A stretch of DNA of 64,000 bases from Anaerophilus nitritigenes (GCF_004138215.1 NZ_RYYS01000032.1:166821-230820); one strand, 5' to 3'; shown: positions 8,674 to 18,156, numbered from the stretch's first letter. Notes: a model not told the origin generated them from the letters alone. Program-made: numbers and translations.

Positions 8674-9489
8674 ATGATAGATATGCATGTTCATACAAAT
8701 GCTTCAGATGGAATTTTTTCACCTACACAAATTGTAGAGTGGGCTTACAAAAAAGGATTAAGAGGAATTGCTATTACGGATCATGATACAGTAGATGGTA
8801 TTGTAGAAGCAGTATATACATCTAAAAAATATGGTGGTTTTTTACTTGTTCCAGGAATAGAATTTAGCTGTATATATGATGGAAAAGAAGTACATATTTT
8901 AGGATATTTTATAGATTATACCCACCAAGAACTTATAAATATTACAAAAGAAATAAAAGATTATCGATTAAAAAGAATAAAAAAAATGATACAAAAATTA
9001 CAAGAAATAAATATTTCTATAGACTTTGATGAAGTAAAAAACATAGTAAAAGATGGATCTTTTGGAAGACCTCATGTTGCCAAAATACTTGTTCAAAAAG
9101 GATATGCAGATTCAATTTCAGATGCCTTTGAAAAGTTTTTAACAAGAGGAAGAGAAGCTTTTGTAGAAAGATTTAAATTATCTGTAGAAGAAGCTATTGA
9201 TATCATAAAAAAATCAGGAGGAATCCCTACCTTGGCACATCCAGGGTTATTAGATGAATCAATTTTTATAGATGATTTAATAAAAAAAGGATTTTTAGGG
9301 ATAGAAGTATATCATAGAGAACATGATTCACAACATGAAGAAATATTTTTTAAAAAAGCAAAAGAGTATAATCTTTTTGTAACAGGAGGTTCTGATTATC
9401 ATGATGATCAAAAGGAAGGTGTTCCTACTGTAGGAAGTGTAGGTATTTCTTATGAATCTGTTATAAATATGAAAAATAGTATTGAATGA
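8674..9489 (+). CDS. PHP-domain phosphoesterase (TrpH/RNase AM-like)
   Basis: 271 residues when started at ATG 8674, which is about 9 bases after AAAAGGAG; the ATG at 8665 almost touches the SD. The PHP metal-binding motifs are complete: MHVHTNASDG, ITDHDTVDG, GIEFSC, HILGYF, HPG in PTLAHPG, and GSDYHDD near the end. The closest characterised family is YciV/TrpH, a 3',5'-nucleotide bisphosphatase that also trims 5' ends of RNA. Substrate here is inferred from the family. It lies between spoVS and purB with no obvious terminator after it. Confidence 0.85.
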   Translation: MIDMHVHTNASDGIFSPTQIVEWAYKKGLRGIAITDHDTVDGIVEAVYTSKKYGGFLLVPGIEFSCIYDGKEVHILGYFIDYTHQELINITKEIKDYRLKRIKKMIQKLQEINISIDFDEVKNIVKDGSFGRPHVAKILVQKGYADSISDAFEKFLTRGREAFVERFKLSVEEAIDIIKKSGGIPTLAHPGLLDESIFIDDLIKKGFLGIEVYHREHDSQHEEIFFKKAKEYNLFVTGGSDYHDDQKEGVPTVGSVGISYESVINMKNSIE

Positions 9490-9546
9490 TTGTAAAAAAG
9501 AATATAGAATAAAGATAGTCTAAGATATTAGAAAGGGGAAACAAAA

Positions 9547-10977
9547 TTGACACAAACTTACGAAAATCCACTAATTACAAGATATGCAAGCAAAGAAATG
9601 TCAAAAATATTTTCTTCTGATGAAAAATTTAGTACGTGGAGAAAGCTTTGGATTGCTCTTGCAGAATCAGAAAAAGAACTAGGGATTAAAATTACAGATG
9701 AACAAATAGAAGAAATGAAAAAATACCAAAATCAAATCAATTATGATGTAGCAATAAAAAGAGAAAAAGAGACAAGACATGATGTAATGGCACATGTATA
9801 TGCGTTTGGAGAACAATGTCCTAAAGCAAAACCTATTATTCATCTAGGAGCAACAAGTGCTTATGTAGGAGACAATACGGATATTATTAATATGAAACAA
9901 GCAATGATTTTAGTAAAAAAGAAACTTATCAATTTAATACATAAATTGTCACAATTTGCACTGGATCAAAAAGATGTACCAACTTTAGGATTTACTCATT
10001 TTCAACCTGCACAGCTTACTACAGTAGGAAAAAGAGCAACTCTATGGCTTATGGATTTATTGATGGATTATGAAGACGTTGAACGTATAATAGATGATAT
10101 TAAATTAAGAGGGGTAAAAGGAACAACTGGAACGCAAGCTAGCTTTTTAGAATTATTTGATAAAGATCATGAAAAAGTAAAAAAACTAGACAAATTAGTA
10201 GCAAAAAAACTTGGATTTGCAGATACATTTCCTGTAACTGGACAAACTTATTCAAGAAAATTAGATTATAAAATATTATCTGTTTTAAGTGGAATTGCTC
10301 AAAGTACACATAAAATGACAAATGATATAAGATTATTACAACACTTAAAAGAAATTGAAGAACCGTTCGAATCTACACAAATAGGATCTTCAGCTATGGC
10401 ATATAAAAGAAATCCTATGAGAAGTGAAAGGGTTGCATCTTTATCTAGATATGTAATGGCAAATATAATGAATCCAGCTATGACTACATCTACTCAATGG
10501 TTTGAAAGAACACTAGACGATTCTGCCAACAGAAGAATTTCTATTCCAGAGAGTTTCTTAGCGGTAGATGCAATTTTAGAAATTTGTATTAATATTTGTT
10601 CAGGATTAGTAGTGTATGAAAAAGTGATTCATCAACATATTATGAACGAACTTCCATTTATGGCTACAGAAAATATTTTAATGGAAGCTGTAAAAAAAGG
10701 CGGAGATCGACAAGAGCTTCATGAAAAAATAAGAATGCACTCTATGGATGCAGGAAGAGAAGTAAAAGAAAAAGGAAGAGAAAATGATTTATTAACAAGA
10801 ATTGCAGGGGATCAAGCATTTAATTTATCTCATGAGGACATAAACAAATTGATGGATCCTAAATTATTTATAGGAAGAGCACCAGAACAAGTCTCTGAGT
10901 TTATAGAAGAAAATATCAAACCTATTTTAGAAAAGTACAAAAACTTTTTAGGAATAGAAGTGGATTTAAAAGTATAA
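9547..10977 (+). CDS. purB: Adenylosuccinate lyase
   Basis: 476 residues, fumarase/aspartase superfamily. It cleaves SAICAR and adenylosuccinate in purine synthesis. The signature loop GSSAMAYKRNPMRSE and the conserved segments ETRHDVMAHV and HLGATSAYVGDNTD are present, as is GFTHFQPAQLTTVGKRA. The TTG start is placed by GAAAGGGG 8 bases upstream. It stands alone, away from other pur genes. The promoter of the next operon starts 5 bases after its stop codon. Confidence 0.95.
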   Translation: MTQTYENPLITRYASKEMSKIFSSDEKFSTWRKLWIALAESEKELGIKITDEQIEEMKKYQNQINYDVAIKREKETRHDVMAHVYAFGEQCPKAKPIIHLGATSAYVGDNTDIINMKQAMILVKKKLINLIHKLSQFALDQKDVPTLGFTHFQPAQLTTVGKRATLWLMDLLMDYEDVERIIDDIKLRGVKGTTGTQASFLELFDKDHEKVKKLDKLVAKKLGFADTFPVTGQTYSRKLDYKILSVLSGIAQSTHKMTNDIRLLQHLKEIEEPFESTQIGSSAMAYKRNPMRSERVASLSRYVMANIMNPAMTTSTQWFERTLDDSANRRISIPESFLAVDAILEICINICSGLVVYEKVIHQHIMNELPFMATENILMEAVKKGGDRQELHEKIRMHSMDAGREVKEKGRENDLLTRIAGDQAFNLSHEDINKLMDPKLFIGRAPEQVSEFIEENIKPILEKYKNFLGIEVDLKV

Positions 10978-10981
10978 TCTA

Positions 10982-11010
10982 TTGACATAAATTATATTAT
11001 TGGATATAAT
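10982..11010 (+). promoter_or_regulatory. Sigma-A promoter of the T-box/proA-proB operon
   Basis: Perfect -35 TTGACA (10982-10987), a 17-bp spacer, and perfect -10 TATAAT (11005-11010). A full-consensus promoter is usual where control is by attenuation. Confidence 0.85.
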
Positions 11011-11039
11011 TATTTTTAAATATAAATACTTTGATGCAT

Positions 11040-11250
11040 TGAAGGAGAATAGTAAAAGAAAGCAGTTGCACAGAGAGTAAGACGATGGTGAGAGTCTTAT
11101 AGCTAAATTCTTTGAACCCACTCTGGAGCATATGGAAAAACCATTACGAGTAGATCACGTTACGATCTAAAAGATGAGCCAGAAGATTATTGGCTAATTA
11201 GGGTGGTACCGCGGGTAAACTCTCGTCCCTTTTGGGATGAGGGTTTTTTA
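11040..11250 (+). ncRNA. T-box riboswitch, proline specifier
   Basis: The conserved T-box sequence AGGGTGGTACCGCG is at 11200-11213. It is followed by a terminator with stem CTCGTCCC/GGGATGAG and a T run (11221-11246). Stem I carries the specifier region TTGAACCCACTCTGGAG. The triplet CCC (11117-11119), which follows GAA and precedes A, is a proline codon; shifting by one gives CCA, also proline. Uncharged tRNA-Pro should stabilise the antiterminator and switch on proA-proB. Confidence 0.93.
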
Positions 11251-11273
11251 TATGGAAAAAAGGAGTGTATGAA

Positions 11274-12512
11274 ATGTCTTTTTTAGAAAAATGTAAAATA
11301 TTAAAAAAACAATCAGAAAATTTAGGGATCATAAATACAAAGGTGAAAAATGATGCATTAAAAGAAGTAGCAAAAACCTTAAAGGAACATCAAGATTATA
11401 TTTTAAAAGAAAATCAAAAAGATGTAGATAATGCTGTAAAAAAGAATACAAAAGAAAGTTTAATTGACAGACTTCGTCTAAATGAAGAGAGAATAGATGC
11501 AATGATTGAAGGAATTCATCAAATTATAGAATTAAAAGATCCAGTATGGAAAAGTAATGAAGTATGGACATTAGAAAATGGACTTACAATTAGTAAAATG
11601 GCTGTTCCATTAGGTGTAATAGGAATCATTTATGAATCAAGACCAAATGTAACAGTAGATGCTTTTGCTTTGGCACTTAAAAGTGGAAATTGTATTTTAT
11701 TAAGAGGTAGTTCTACATCTCTTCATTCTAACAAAGCTTTAGTTTATGCGATACAAGAAGGTCTTAAAAAAAGTAAAATATCTCATGAAGTAGTAGCTTT
11801 AGTAGATAGTCCAGATCGTGCCCTTGTAAATGAGATGTTAACTTTAAATGAATATATTGATTTAATTATTCCTAGAGGAGGAAAATCTCTTATTGATATG
11901 GTTGTAAAAAATGCTACGGTACCAACCATTGAAACTGGAGTTGGAAATTGTCATATTTTTGTAGATGAAAGTGCTAATTTAGAAAAAGCTGTAGATATTA
12001 TTGAAAATGCAAAAGTACAAAGACCTGGAGTATGTAATGCTTGTGAGAGTGTTTTAATTCATAAAAATATTGCAGATCAAATTTTACCAAAGCTTCATGA
12101 TAGGTTACATGAAAAAGTAGAATTAAGAGGATGTACAAATACTCAAAATATTATTTCAGTAAATCCTGCAAGTGATGAAGATTGGTCGGAGGAGTATTTA
12201 GATTATATATTAGCAGTAAAAGTAGTAAAAGATATAGACGAAGCGATTGACCATATTAGAAAATATGGAACAAAGCATTCAGAATCTATTTTAACAGAGA
12301 AGTTACAAAATGCCAATGATTTCTTAAGAAAAGTAGATGCTGCTGCTGTATATGTAAATGCTTCTACAAGATTTACAGATGGAGGAGAATTTGGATTTGG
12401 AGCAGAAATGGGTATTAGTACTCAAAAAATGCATGCTCGCGGACCTATGGGACTCAATGAATTGGTAACCGTAAAGTATACCATTTTAGGGAATGGACAA
12501 ATCAGAGAATAG
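11274..12512 (+). CDS. proA: Gamma-glutamyl phosphate reductase
   Basis: 412 residues, aldehyde dehydrogenase superfamily, second step of proline synthesis. Motifs: VPLGVIGIIYESRPNVTVDA, LRGSSTSLHSNKAL, the catalytic Cys region QRPGVCNACESVL, and GAEMGISTQKMHARGPMGL. The start at ATG 11274 is 8-9 bases after AAAAGGAG; the upstream GTG at 11265 overlaps the SD. It is the first gene under the T-box. The order proA-proB is the reverse of the common proB-proA. Confidence 0.96.
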   Translation: MSFLEKCKILKKQSENLGIINTKVKNDALKEVAKTLKEHQDYILKENQKDVDNAVKKNTKESLIDRLRLNEERIDAMIEGIHQIIELKDPVWKSNEVWTLENGLTISKMAVPLGVIGIIYESRPNVTVDAFALALKSGNCILLRGSSTSLHSNKALVYAIQEGLKKSKISHEVVALVDSPDRALVNEMLTLNEYIDLIIPRGGKSLIDMVVKNATVPTIETGVGNCHIFVDESANLEKAVDIIENAKVQRPGVCNACESVLIHKNIADQILPKLHDRLHEKVELRGCTNTQNIISVNPASDEDWSEEYLDYILAVKVVKDIDEAIDHIRKYGTKHSESILTEKLQNANDFLRKVDAAAVYVNASTRFTDGGEFGFGAEMGISTQKMHARGPMGLNELVTVKYTILGNGQIRE

Positions 12513-12522
12513 AGGGATAGTT

Positions 12523-13314
12523 ATGATTAATAAAATCATGAAGGAAGCCAGAAAGATTGTCATCAAAATTGGAAGCAATACCATATCTAATGAAGATGGT
12601 ACAATTAATAAGAACTTTTTAAAAAAATTATGTGAACAAATTCATTATTTAAGAGGTTTGGGAAAACAAATAGTTATTGTATCTTCAGGAGCAAGAATTG
12701 CAGGAGTTGCAACCATAGGAAAATGGAAAAGAAAAAGCGATATTCATTACAAACAAGCTCTATGTGCCATTGGTCAGGTAGAGCTTATGGATTCTTACCG
12801 AAAAGCTTTTGCAGGATATGATATTCATATTGGCCAGATACTTCTTACAAAAGGAGATTTGACAGATAAGCATAGAACACTTAATATAAGAAATACTTTG
12901 TTTACACTAGTAGATGAAGGTGTAGTTCCAATTATTAATGAAAATGATACAGTGAGTGTAGATGAAATCAAAATTGGAGATAATGATACATTGTCTGCAC
13001 TAGCTGCAAACCTTTGGGATGCAGATTTACTCATTATGTTTAGTGATATAGATGGAGTATATGATAAAAATCCAAAGGAATATAAAGATGCTGTTCTTTT
13101 AGAGAAGGTCATAAATATTGATCATTTAGTAAAAAATATTCAGATGGGAGAGGAAAACCCATTTGGAACAGGAGGAATTGCTACAAAAATTGAAGCAGCC
13201 AGAAAAGTTAATCAATATGGCATTCCTATGATTTTGACAAATGGACAACATGAAGATGTACTAAAAAATTTATTAGAAGGAAAACAAAAGGCAACATTAT
13301 TTACTGCCAAATAG
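12523..13314 (+). CDS. proB: Glutamate 5-kinase, short form without PUA domain
   Basis: 263 residues from ATG 12523, about 8 bases after AGAGGGA. First step of proline synthesis, making gamma-glutamyl phosphate. The amino-acid-kinase fold is complete (KIVIKIGSNTIS, IVSSGARIAGVATIG, NENDTVSVDEIKIGDNDTLS, GTGGIATKIEAARK). The C-terminal PUA domain of the long form (about 370 residues) is absent. Short forms are known in other bacteria, so this is not necessarily a truncation. It is followed by a long terminator hairpin. Confidence 0.94.
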   Translation: MINKIMKEARKIVIKIGSNTISNEDGTINKNFLKKLCEQIHYLRGLGKQIVIVSSGARIAGVATIGKWKRKSDIHYKQALCAIGQVELMDSYRKAFAGYDIHIGQILLTKGDLTDKHRTLNIRNTLFTLVDEGVVPIINENDTVSVDEIKIGDNDTLSALAANLWDADLLIMFSDIDGVYDKNPKEYKDAVLLEKVINIDHLVKNIQMGEENPFGTGGIATKIEAARKVNQYGIPMILTNGQHEDVLKNLLEGKQKATLFTAK

Positions 13315-13325
13315 ATAAAAAACTA

Positions 13326-13365
13326 TGCTGTTCCTCTATTTTAAATAGAGGAACGGCATTAATTT
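13326..13365 (+). terminator. Terminator after proB
   Basis: A 16-bp hairpin TGCTGTTCCTCTATTT/AAATAGAGGAACGGCA (one G-T wobble) followed by TTAATTTTG. Confidence 0.75.
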
Positions 13366-13486
13366 TGTAAAACTATATATTCTATGTGTTCATTATGGTA
13401 TAATATGCTTTGTGTAGAAAATATATTTATTGGTATTATTTATAAAAAGAGAGTAATACTAATGAAAAAGCAATCGGAGGAAATAT

Positions 13487-14635
13487 ATGTTAACTACATC
13501 CATTGCAAGGATAGATAAAAGAACAAAAGAACTTGTAAATAGATTAAACTCAGGTGAAATAGCAGTCATTGATCATAAAGATCTAGATGAAGTAGCTGCA
13601 AATTCTTTAGTTATGTGTAAACCTCGTATGGTTATCAATGCAGCAGAATCTATTAGTGGACGATATCCTAATTTAGGCCCTGAAATTTTAGAAAAAGCAG
13701 GTATTCCTATATTAGATTATGTAGGAGAAGAAGTTTTTGATAAAATTAATGAGGGTGATCTTTTAGGTATTGAAGATAATAAAATTTATTTAAATAATCA
13801 ATTGATTGGCAGAGGAACTTTGCTTACAAAGGAACTGATAAAAAAAAGATTAGAAGAAACAAATGAAAATTTTGAACATGAATTAGATAAGTTTATAGAA
13901 AATACATTAGAGTATGCAAAAAAAGAAAAGGATATTTTACTTGGAAATTTAATAATTCCAAAAGTAAAGACAAAATTTAAGGAAAGACATACTTTAGTAG
14001 TGGTGAGAGGTCAAAACTATAAAGAGGATCTACATGCTATAAAATCTTATATTGAAGAATTTAGTCCTATTTTAATTGGAGTAGATGGAGGCGGAGATGC
14101 TCTTTTAGAGTTTGGGTATGTGCCAGATATGATTGTAGGAGATATGGATAGTGTATCTGATGAATGTTTAAAAGTATGTAAAGAAATTGTAGTACATGCT
14201 TATACCAATGGAAAAGCCCCAGGACTTCAGAGAGTGACAGAGTTAGGTCTTGAAGCTGTTGTTTTTCCAGCACCAGGAACTAGTGAGGATATTGCTATGC
14301 TACTTGCATTTGAAAATCAAACAGAACTTATTGTAGCTGTAGGGTCTCATTCTAATATGATAGATTTCTTAGACAAGGGTAGAAGAGGAATGGCTAGTAC
14401 ATTTTTAGTTCGATTAAAAGTGGGATCTAAGCTAATTGATGCCAAAGGTGTCAATAAGTTATATAGAGAAAGTGTAAAAATGAAACATTTTGTTGGATTG
14501 GCTTTTGGAGCTATGATTCCTATTTTTATTGTAGCTGCTTTATCTCCATCGGTTCAACAACTTTTTAAGCTACTCATTATTAAATTAAAATTTGTTTTTC
14601 CAATCGAATTTTTAGGGAGGTATCACATTTGGTAA
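13487..14635 (+). CDS. steA: SteA-like cytokinetic ring protein homologue
   Basis: 382 residues. The N-terminal part resembles SteA of Actinobacteria (cell-septation protein). The middle carries a thiamine-pyrophosphokinase-like nucleotide-binding fold (GVDGGGDALLEFGYVPDMIV, GDMDSVSDE). One transmembrane helix near the C-terminus (GLAFGAMIPIFIVAALS) anchors it. In Corynebacterium SteA works with the membrane protein SteB, encoded next door, and here too the following gene is a SteB/MctB-type protein. The ATG follows CGGAGG. The C-terminus overlaps the next gene by 7 bp. Biochemical activity is unknown. Confidence 0.8.
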   Translation: MLTTSIARIDKRTKELVNRLNSGEIAVIDHKDLDEVAANSLVMCKPRMVINAAESISGRYPNLGPEILEKAGIPILDYVGEEVFDKINEGDLLGIEDNKIYLNNQLIGRGTLLTKELIKKRLEETNENFEHELDKFIENTLEYAKKEKDILLGNLIIPKVKTKFKERHTLVVVRGQNYKEDLHAIKSYIEEFSPILIGVDGGGDALLEFGYVPDMIVGDMDSVSDECLKVCKEIVVHAYTNGKAPGLQRVTELGLEAVVFPAPGTSEDIAMLLAFENQTELIVAVGSHSNMIDFLDKGRRGMASTFLVRLKVGSKLIDAKGVNKLYRESVKMKHFVGLAFGAMIPIFIVAALSPSVQQLFKLLIIKLKFVFPIEFLGRYHIW

Positions 14636-15516
14636 TCAACTTAAAATATTATGTAATTACTATCGTGGCTATATTTTTAGCCTTAGGAATAGGATTATTT
14701 ATAGGAATTATGCTAGATGGACAAGATTTAATTGTAGATCAGCAACAACAAATGGTGTCCCAACTTGAAAAAAAATTTGATGAATTCAAAGTCAAACAAG
14801 ATGCGTTACAAGAAAAAATTGATGTTTTAAATAAAAATAAAGAAAACAACGAAAAATTTTTAAATAACATATATCCTGTAATCGCAAAAGATCAATTAAA
14901 AGGACTAAATGTTGTCATTGTAGAGACAACAGAGCATTATGATTATTCTACTTTGACAGAGGCTTTTTATAAAGCAGGAGCAAATCATGTAACAAATATT
15001 TTAATTAATGATTCTTTTATGATAGGAAAAATAGAGGATTCATCAGATTTAATTAATGAATTTAATTTTACAAAAGATTCAGAGGAATCTTTACAAGCTC
15101 AATTGACAAAAAGACTATGTAATGCTTTTGCTTTAGGGAATGATATGGATTTTATAAATAAACTTAAAGAGAAAAAAATGATTGATTATACAGGAGAAAT
15201 TATTCCTCATCCTGGATATGTTGTGATTGGAGGAGGAAGCGTAGATGAACAAAGAAATGTTTTACAAGATATAGATACTCCAATGATCAACTTTTTAAAA
15301 AATTCTAATATTCCTACCATTGCTGTAGAAAGATTAGATGTAGCATACTCTAATGTTTTAGAGTATAAAAAATTGAGAATATCTACTGTAGATAATGTAG
15401 ATACTTTAATTGGAAAAATTTCTATGCTTATGGTAGTAAGTGGACAAGAAGGACATTTTGGGGAAAAAGAAACAGCAGAAAGTTTTATTCCGGAAGGATT
15501 TAGGATAAAGGAATAG
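14629..15516 (+). CDS. SteB/MctB-family membrane-anchored coiled-coil protein
   Basis: 295 residues from a TTG start 8 bases after AGGGAGG; the SD lies within the steA coding end. An N-terminal transmembrane helix (YYVITIVAIFLALGIGLFIG) is followed by a coiled coil (about 35-75) and an extracytoplasmic globular domain. This is the architecture of the copper-transporter (MctB, DUF3186) family, to which actinobacterial SteB belongs. Annotation pipelines call it copper transporter, but no metal-binding Cys or His cluster is visible. Pairing with steA favours a septum-related role. Confidence 0.75.
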   Translation: MVINLKYYVITIVAIFLALGIGLFIGIMLDGQDLIVDQQQQMVSQLEKKFDEFKVKQDALQEKIDVLNKNKENNEKFLNNIYPVIAKDQLKGLNVVIVETTEHYDYSTLTEAFYKAGANHVTNILINDSFMIGKIEDSSDLINEFNFTKDSEESLQAQLTKRLCNAFALGNDMDFINKLKEKKMIDYTGEIIPHPGYVVIGGGSVDEQRNVLQDIDTPMINFLKNSNIPTIAVERLDVAYSNVLEYKKLRISTVDNVDTLIGKISMLMVVSGQEGHFGEKETAESFIPEGFRIKE

Positions 15517-15527
15517 GAGATGATTAA

Positions 15528-16214
15528 GTGTCTCAGTGGATTACGGCTTTAGTACCAACATATAATGAAGAAGATAAAATCAAAGAAACAATTGAAGGGA
15601 TTCAAAAATCTATGTATATAGACAAGATTGTAATCATAGACGATGGATCATTAGATCAAACTGTAAAAGTAGCAAAGGATACAAAAGCAGAAGTTTATAT
15701 CTTAGATAAAAATCAAGGAAAAGGAGCTGCTCTTACCTATGGAATACAAAAGGTAATAGATGAGAGTAAGATCATCGTATTTTTAGATGGAGATCTAGGC
15801 GCAAGCACTATAGAAGTAGACAAATTGGTACTGCCTATTTTAGAAGAAATAGCAGATGTAACAATTGCAAGGTTTCCATCAGCTAAGAAAAAAGGTGGTT
15901 TTGGACTTGTTAAAAATCTTGCTAGATATGGAGTAAAATATTATACGGGACAAACAATATATACTTCTTTATCGGGGCAGCGTGGCTTTAAAAGTGAGGT
16001 TCTAAAAAAATTAGGGCCTATTCCTTCTGATTATGGAGTAGAAGTAGGAATGACTATTGATATCTTAAATATGGGTTATAGGATCAAAGAAGTAGATGTA
16101 GATATGACTCATAGAGAAACAGGAAGAGATTTAAAAGGATTCATTCATAGAGGAAAGCAATTTTATCAAATATTATCTACGTTACTCAAAAAAAATAAAG
16201 AGGTGAAGCAGTAA
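15528..16214 (+). CDS. Family 2 glycosyltransferase
   Basis: 228 residues, GTG start behind AGGAG. GT-A fold of the dolichyl-phosphate sugar synthase type: ALVPTYNEEDKIKETIEGIQ at the N-terminus, then IIDDGSLDQT, GKGAALTYGI and IVFLDGDLGAS (the DxD-like metal-binding site). There is no C-terminal transmembrane domain, so it is cytosolic or peripheral. It probably transfers a sugar from a nucleotide donor to a lipid carrier; donor and acceptor are unknown. It overlaps the next gene, a polyprenyl-phosphate sugar-phosphate transferase homologue, by one base (TAATG). Confidence 0.85.
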   Translation: MSQWITALVPTYNEEDKIKETIEGIQKSMYIDKIVIIDDGSLDQTVKVAKDTKAEVYILDKNQGKGAALTYGIQKVIDESKIIVFLDGDLGASTIEVDKLVLPILEEIADVTIARFPSAKKKGGFGLVKNLARYGVKYYTGQTIYTSLSGQRGFKSEVLKKLGPIPSDYGVEVGMTIDILNMGYRIKEVDVDMTHRETGRDLKGFIHRGKQFYQILSTLLKKNKEVKQ

Positions 16215-17017
16215 TGTGGATGAATTCTATTTTTATGATTTTAGGTTTTGTGAGCACTATATTTTTAACTCCTATGTGTTTACATTTACTTTATGAAGGA
16301 GAATGTATTAGAAAAAATTACAAAGGAGAAGATATTCCTGTTAGTGCAGGAATTGTATTTATACCTGTAGTTGTGATTTTAACTATATTTTCTTTGTTTT
16401 TTGAATCAATATTATTTTCTTTTTTATTTTTATCAGGGACTTTAGGAATGGGATTAGCAGGACTTATGGATGATCTTTTAGGAAATAGAAACGTTACAGG
16501 TCTTAAAGGACATATCAAAATGATGTTTAAGGGAAAATTAACTACAGGAGGATTTAAAGCAGCTTTTGGAGGATTGATTGCTCTTACTGTTAGTATGATT
16601 CTTTCAAAAGATTATACTAATATATTGATCAATACTATTTTGATTGCTTTATTTACAAATTTTATAAATTTGTTAGATTTACGTCCTGGAAGAGCTGTAA
16701 AAGGATTTTTATTGAGTGGAGTTATTTTACTCATACAGCCTATGGCGCAAATATTTAGAATGCTTTTATTAGGAGTTATGGGAGCGTCTTGTGCATATAT
16801 TCCTTATGATCTAAAAGCAAAGACGATGATGGGAGATGTAGGATCAAATATCTTAGGTATTTCTCTAGGAATTACATGTGCAACTTTAAGTTTTAAAATA
16901 AGAATCATAGCATTAATATTTTTAATTGGTATTCATATTTATACAGAAAAATATTCTTTAACAAAAACTATTGAAAAAGTAAAGATATTAAAGTTTTTAG
17001 ATGAATTAGGTAGATGA
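16214..17017 (+). CDS. MraY/WecA-family phospho-sugar transferase homologue
   Basis: 267 residues with about eight hydrophobic segments. Family motifs: GLMDDLLGNRNVTGLKGHIK (the acidic DD motif of the polyprenyl-phosphate HexNAc-1-P transferases), NFINLLDLRPGRAVKG (the NxxNxxDGxxG region, where the D is kept but G is changed to L), and MMGDVGSNILGISLG. It is shorter than MraY (about 320), so one or two helices are missing compared with the family. The substrate is not predictable. The start overlaps the preceding stop. Confidence 0.78.
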   Translation: MWMNSIFMILGFVSTIFLTPMCLHLLYEGECIRKNYKGEDIPVSAGIVFIPVVVILTIFSLFFESILFSFLFLSGTLGMGLAGLMDDLLGNRNVTGLKGHIKMMFKGKLTTGGFKAAFGGLIALTVSMILSKDYTNILINTILIALFTNFINLLDLRPGRAVKGFLLSGVILLIQPMAQIFRMLLLGVMGASCAYIPYDLKAKTMMGDVGSNILGISLGITCATLSFKIRIIALIFLIGIHIYTEKYSLTKTIEKVKILKFLDELGR

Positions 17018-17058
17018 AAATCTGCCTTTTTTAATATATATAGAAAGAAGGGAATAAA

Positions 17059-18156
17059 ATGATTGGGATAAAATTAGGAAAAGTTATTAAAATTTTAAAA
17101 GAAGATGAAAATAAAACAGAAGTATTGGTAAAAATAAAAGATAAAGAATATAAAGCTATCAATTACAATAGATTAACAGGAAAAATCAATTTAGAGGATG
17201 AGCTGATTTTAAATACTACTGCACTTGATTTAAGTTTAGGAACAGGAGGATATCACTTTGTCATCTCTAATTTAAATCATCCAAATAAAGATTTAAGCCA
17301 GGGTGGACATATTGTGAAATTAAGATATTCTCCTTATCAACTAAAAGTTTTTGCATCAGAAGAGCAAGATAGTAAAGATCATGATTGTTTTAACAAATTT
17401 AAATCTTTAGAAGGAATGCCTGTGATTGTAGGTACATTACATAGTATGCTTCCTCCTATTATAGAAGTTTTAAAGAAATTAAAACCAGATATAAAAATTA
17501 GTTATATTATGACAGATGCAGCAGCACTACCTATTGATTTAAGCAATATGGTAACAAATCTAAAAGAAAAGAAAATGATTCATAAGACTATTACGATAGG
17601 AAATGCATTTGGTGGAGATTTAGATTGTGTAAATATTTATAATGGTTTGATTGCTTCAAAGGAAATTACAAAATGTGATATAGCAGTAGTTACAATGGGA
17701 CCTGGAATTGTAGGGACAGGAACAAAATTTGGTTTTACTGGAATTGAACAAGGAAATATTATTGATGCAGTTAGTGATTTAGGAGGAGTACCTATTGCAG
17801 TTCCTAGAATGAGCTTTGCAGATCAAAGAAAAAGACATCAAGGGATCAGTCATCATACCCTTACAGTTTTAGATACCATTGCCAAAACAAAAGCCATTGT
17901 GGGATTTCCACAATTAGAACAAGAAAAACAAGAATATATAAAAGAACAATTAAAAAATACTTTTATTTTATCCAAACATAAAATTGTTTATAAAGATTGT
18001 AAAGAAATTTACCATATTTTAAGAGATTCAAATTTAAATATGAGAACTATGGGAAGAAGCTTTGAAGAAGAAAAAGAATATTTTATGACCTGTGGACTTT
18101 CTGCAAAGATTGCTTTGAAACTTTTAGATGATCCTCAATCAAATCTTCTAGATTAG
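17059..18156 (+). CDS. DUF3866 family protein
   Basis: 365 residues, soluble. It matches the conserved Firmicutes/Actinobacteria family DUF3866, of unknown function. Characteristic segments are GTGGYHFVISNL, GGHIVKLRYSPYQ, VTMGPGIVGTGTKFGFTGIE, and SFADQRKRHQGISHHTLTVL. It has no signal peptide or membrane segment. Its place between the steA-steB-glycosyltransferase set and a Nudix hydrolase with spoIIM is suggestive, but nothing in the sequence shows a reaction. ATG behind GAAGGGA. Confidence 0.85.
   Translation: MIGIKLGKVIKILKEDENKTEVLVKIKDKEYKAINYNRLTGKINLEDELILNTTALDLSLGTGGYHFVISNLNHPNKDLSQGGHIVKLRYSPYQLKVFASEEQDSKDHDCFNKFKSLEGMPVIVGTLHSMLPPIIEVLKKLKPDIKISYIMTDAAALPIDLSNMVTNLKEKKMIHKTITIGNAFGGDLDCVNIYNGLIASKEITKCDIAVVTMGPGIVGTGTKFGFTGIEQGNIIDAVSDLGGVPIAVPRMSFADQRKRHQGISHHTLTVLDTIAKTKAIVGFPQLEQEKQEYIKEQLKNTFILSKHKIVYKDCKEIYHILRDSNLNMRTMGRSFEEEKEYFMTCGLSAKIALKLLDDPQSNLLD

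Noticed and set aside
14629..15516. Annotation of the SteB-like protein as a copper transporter
   Set aside because: The family label exists, but no Cys/His/Met metal-binding cluster or multi-pass channel is visible; pairing with steA fits a septation role better.
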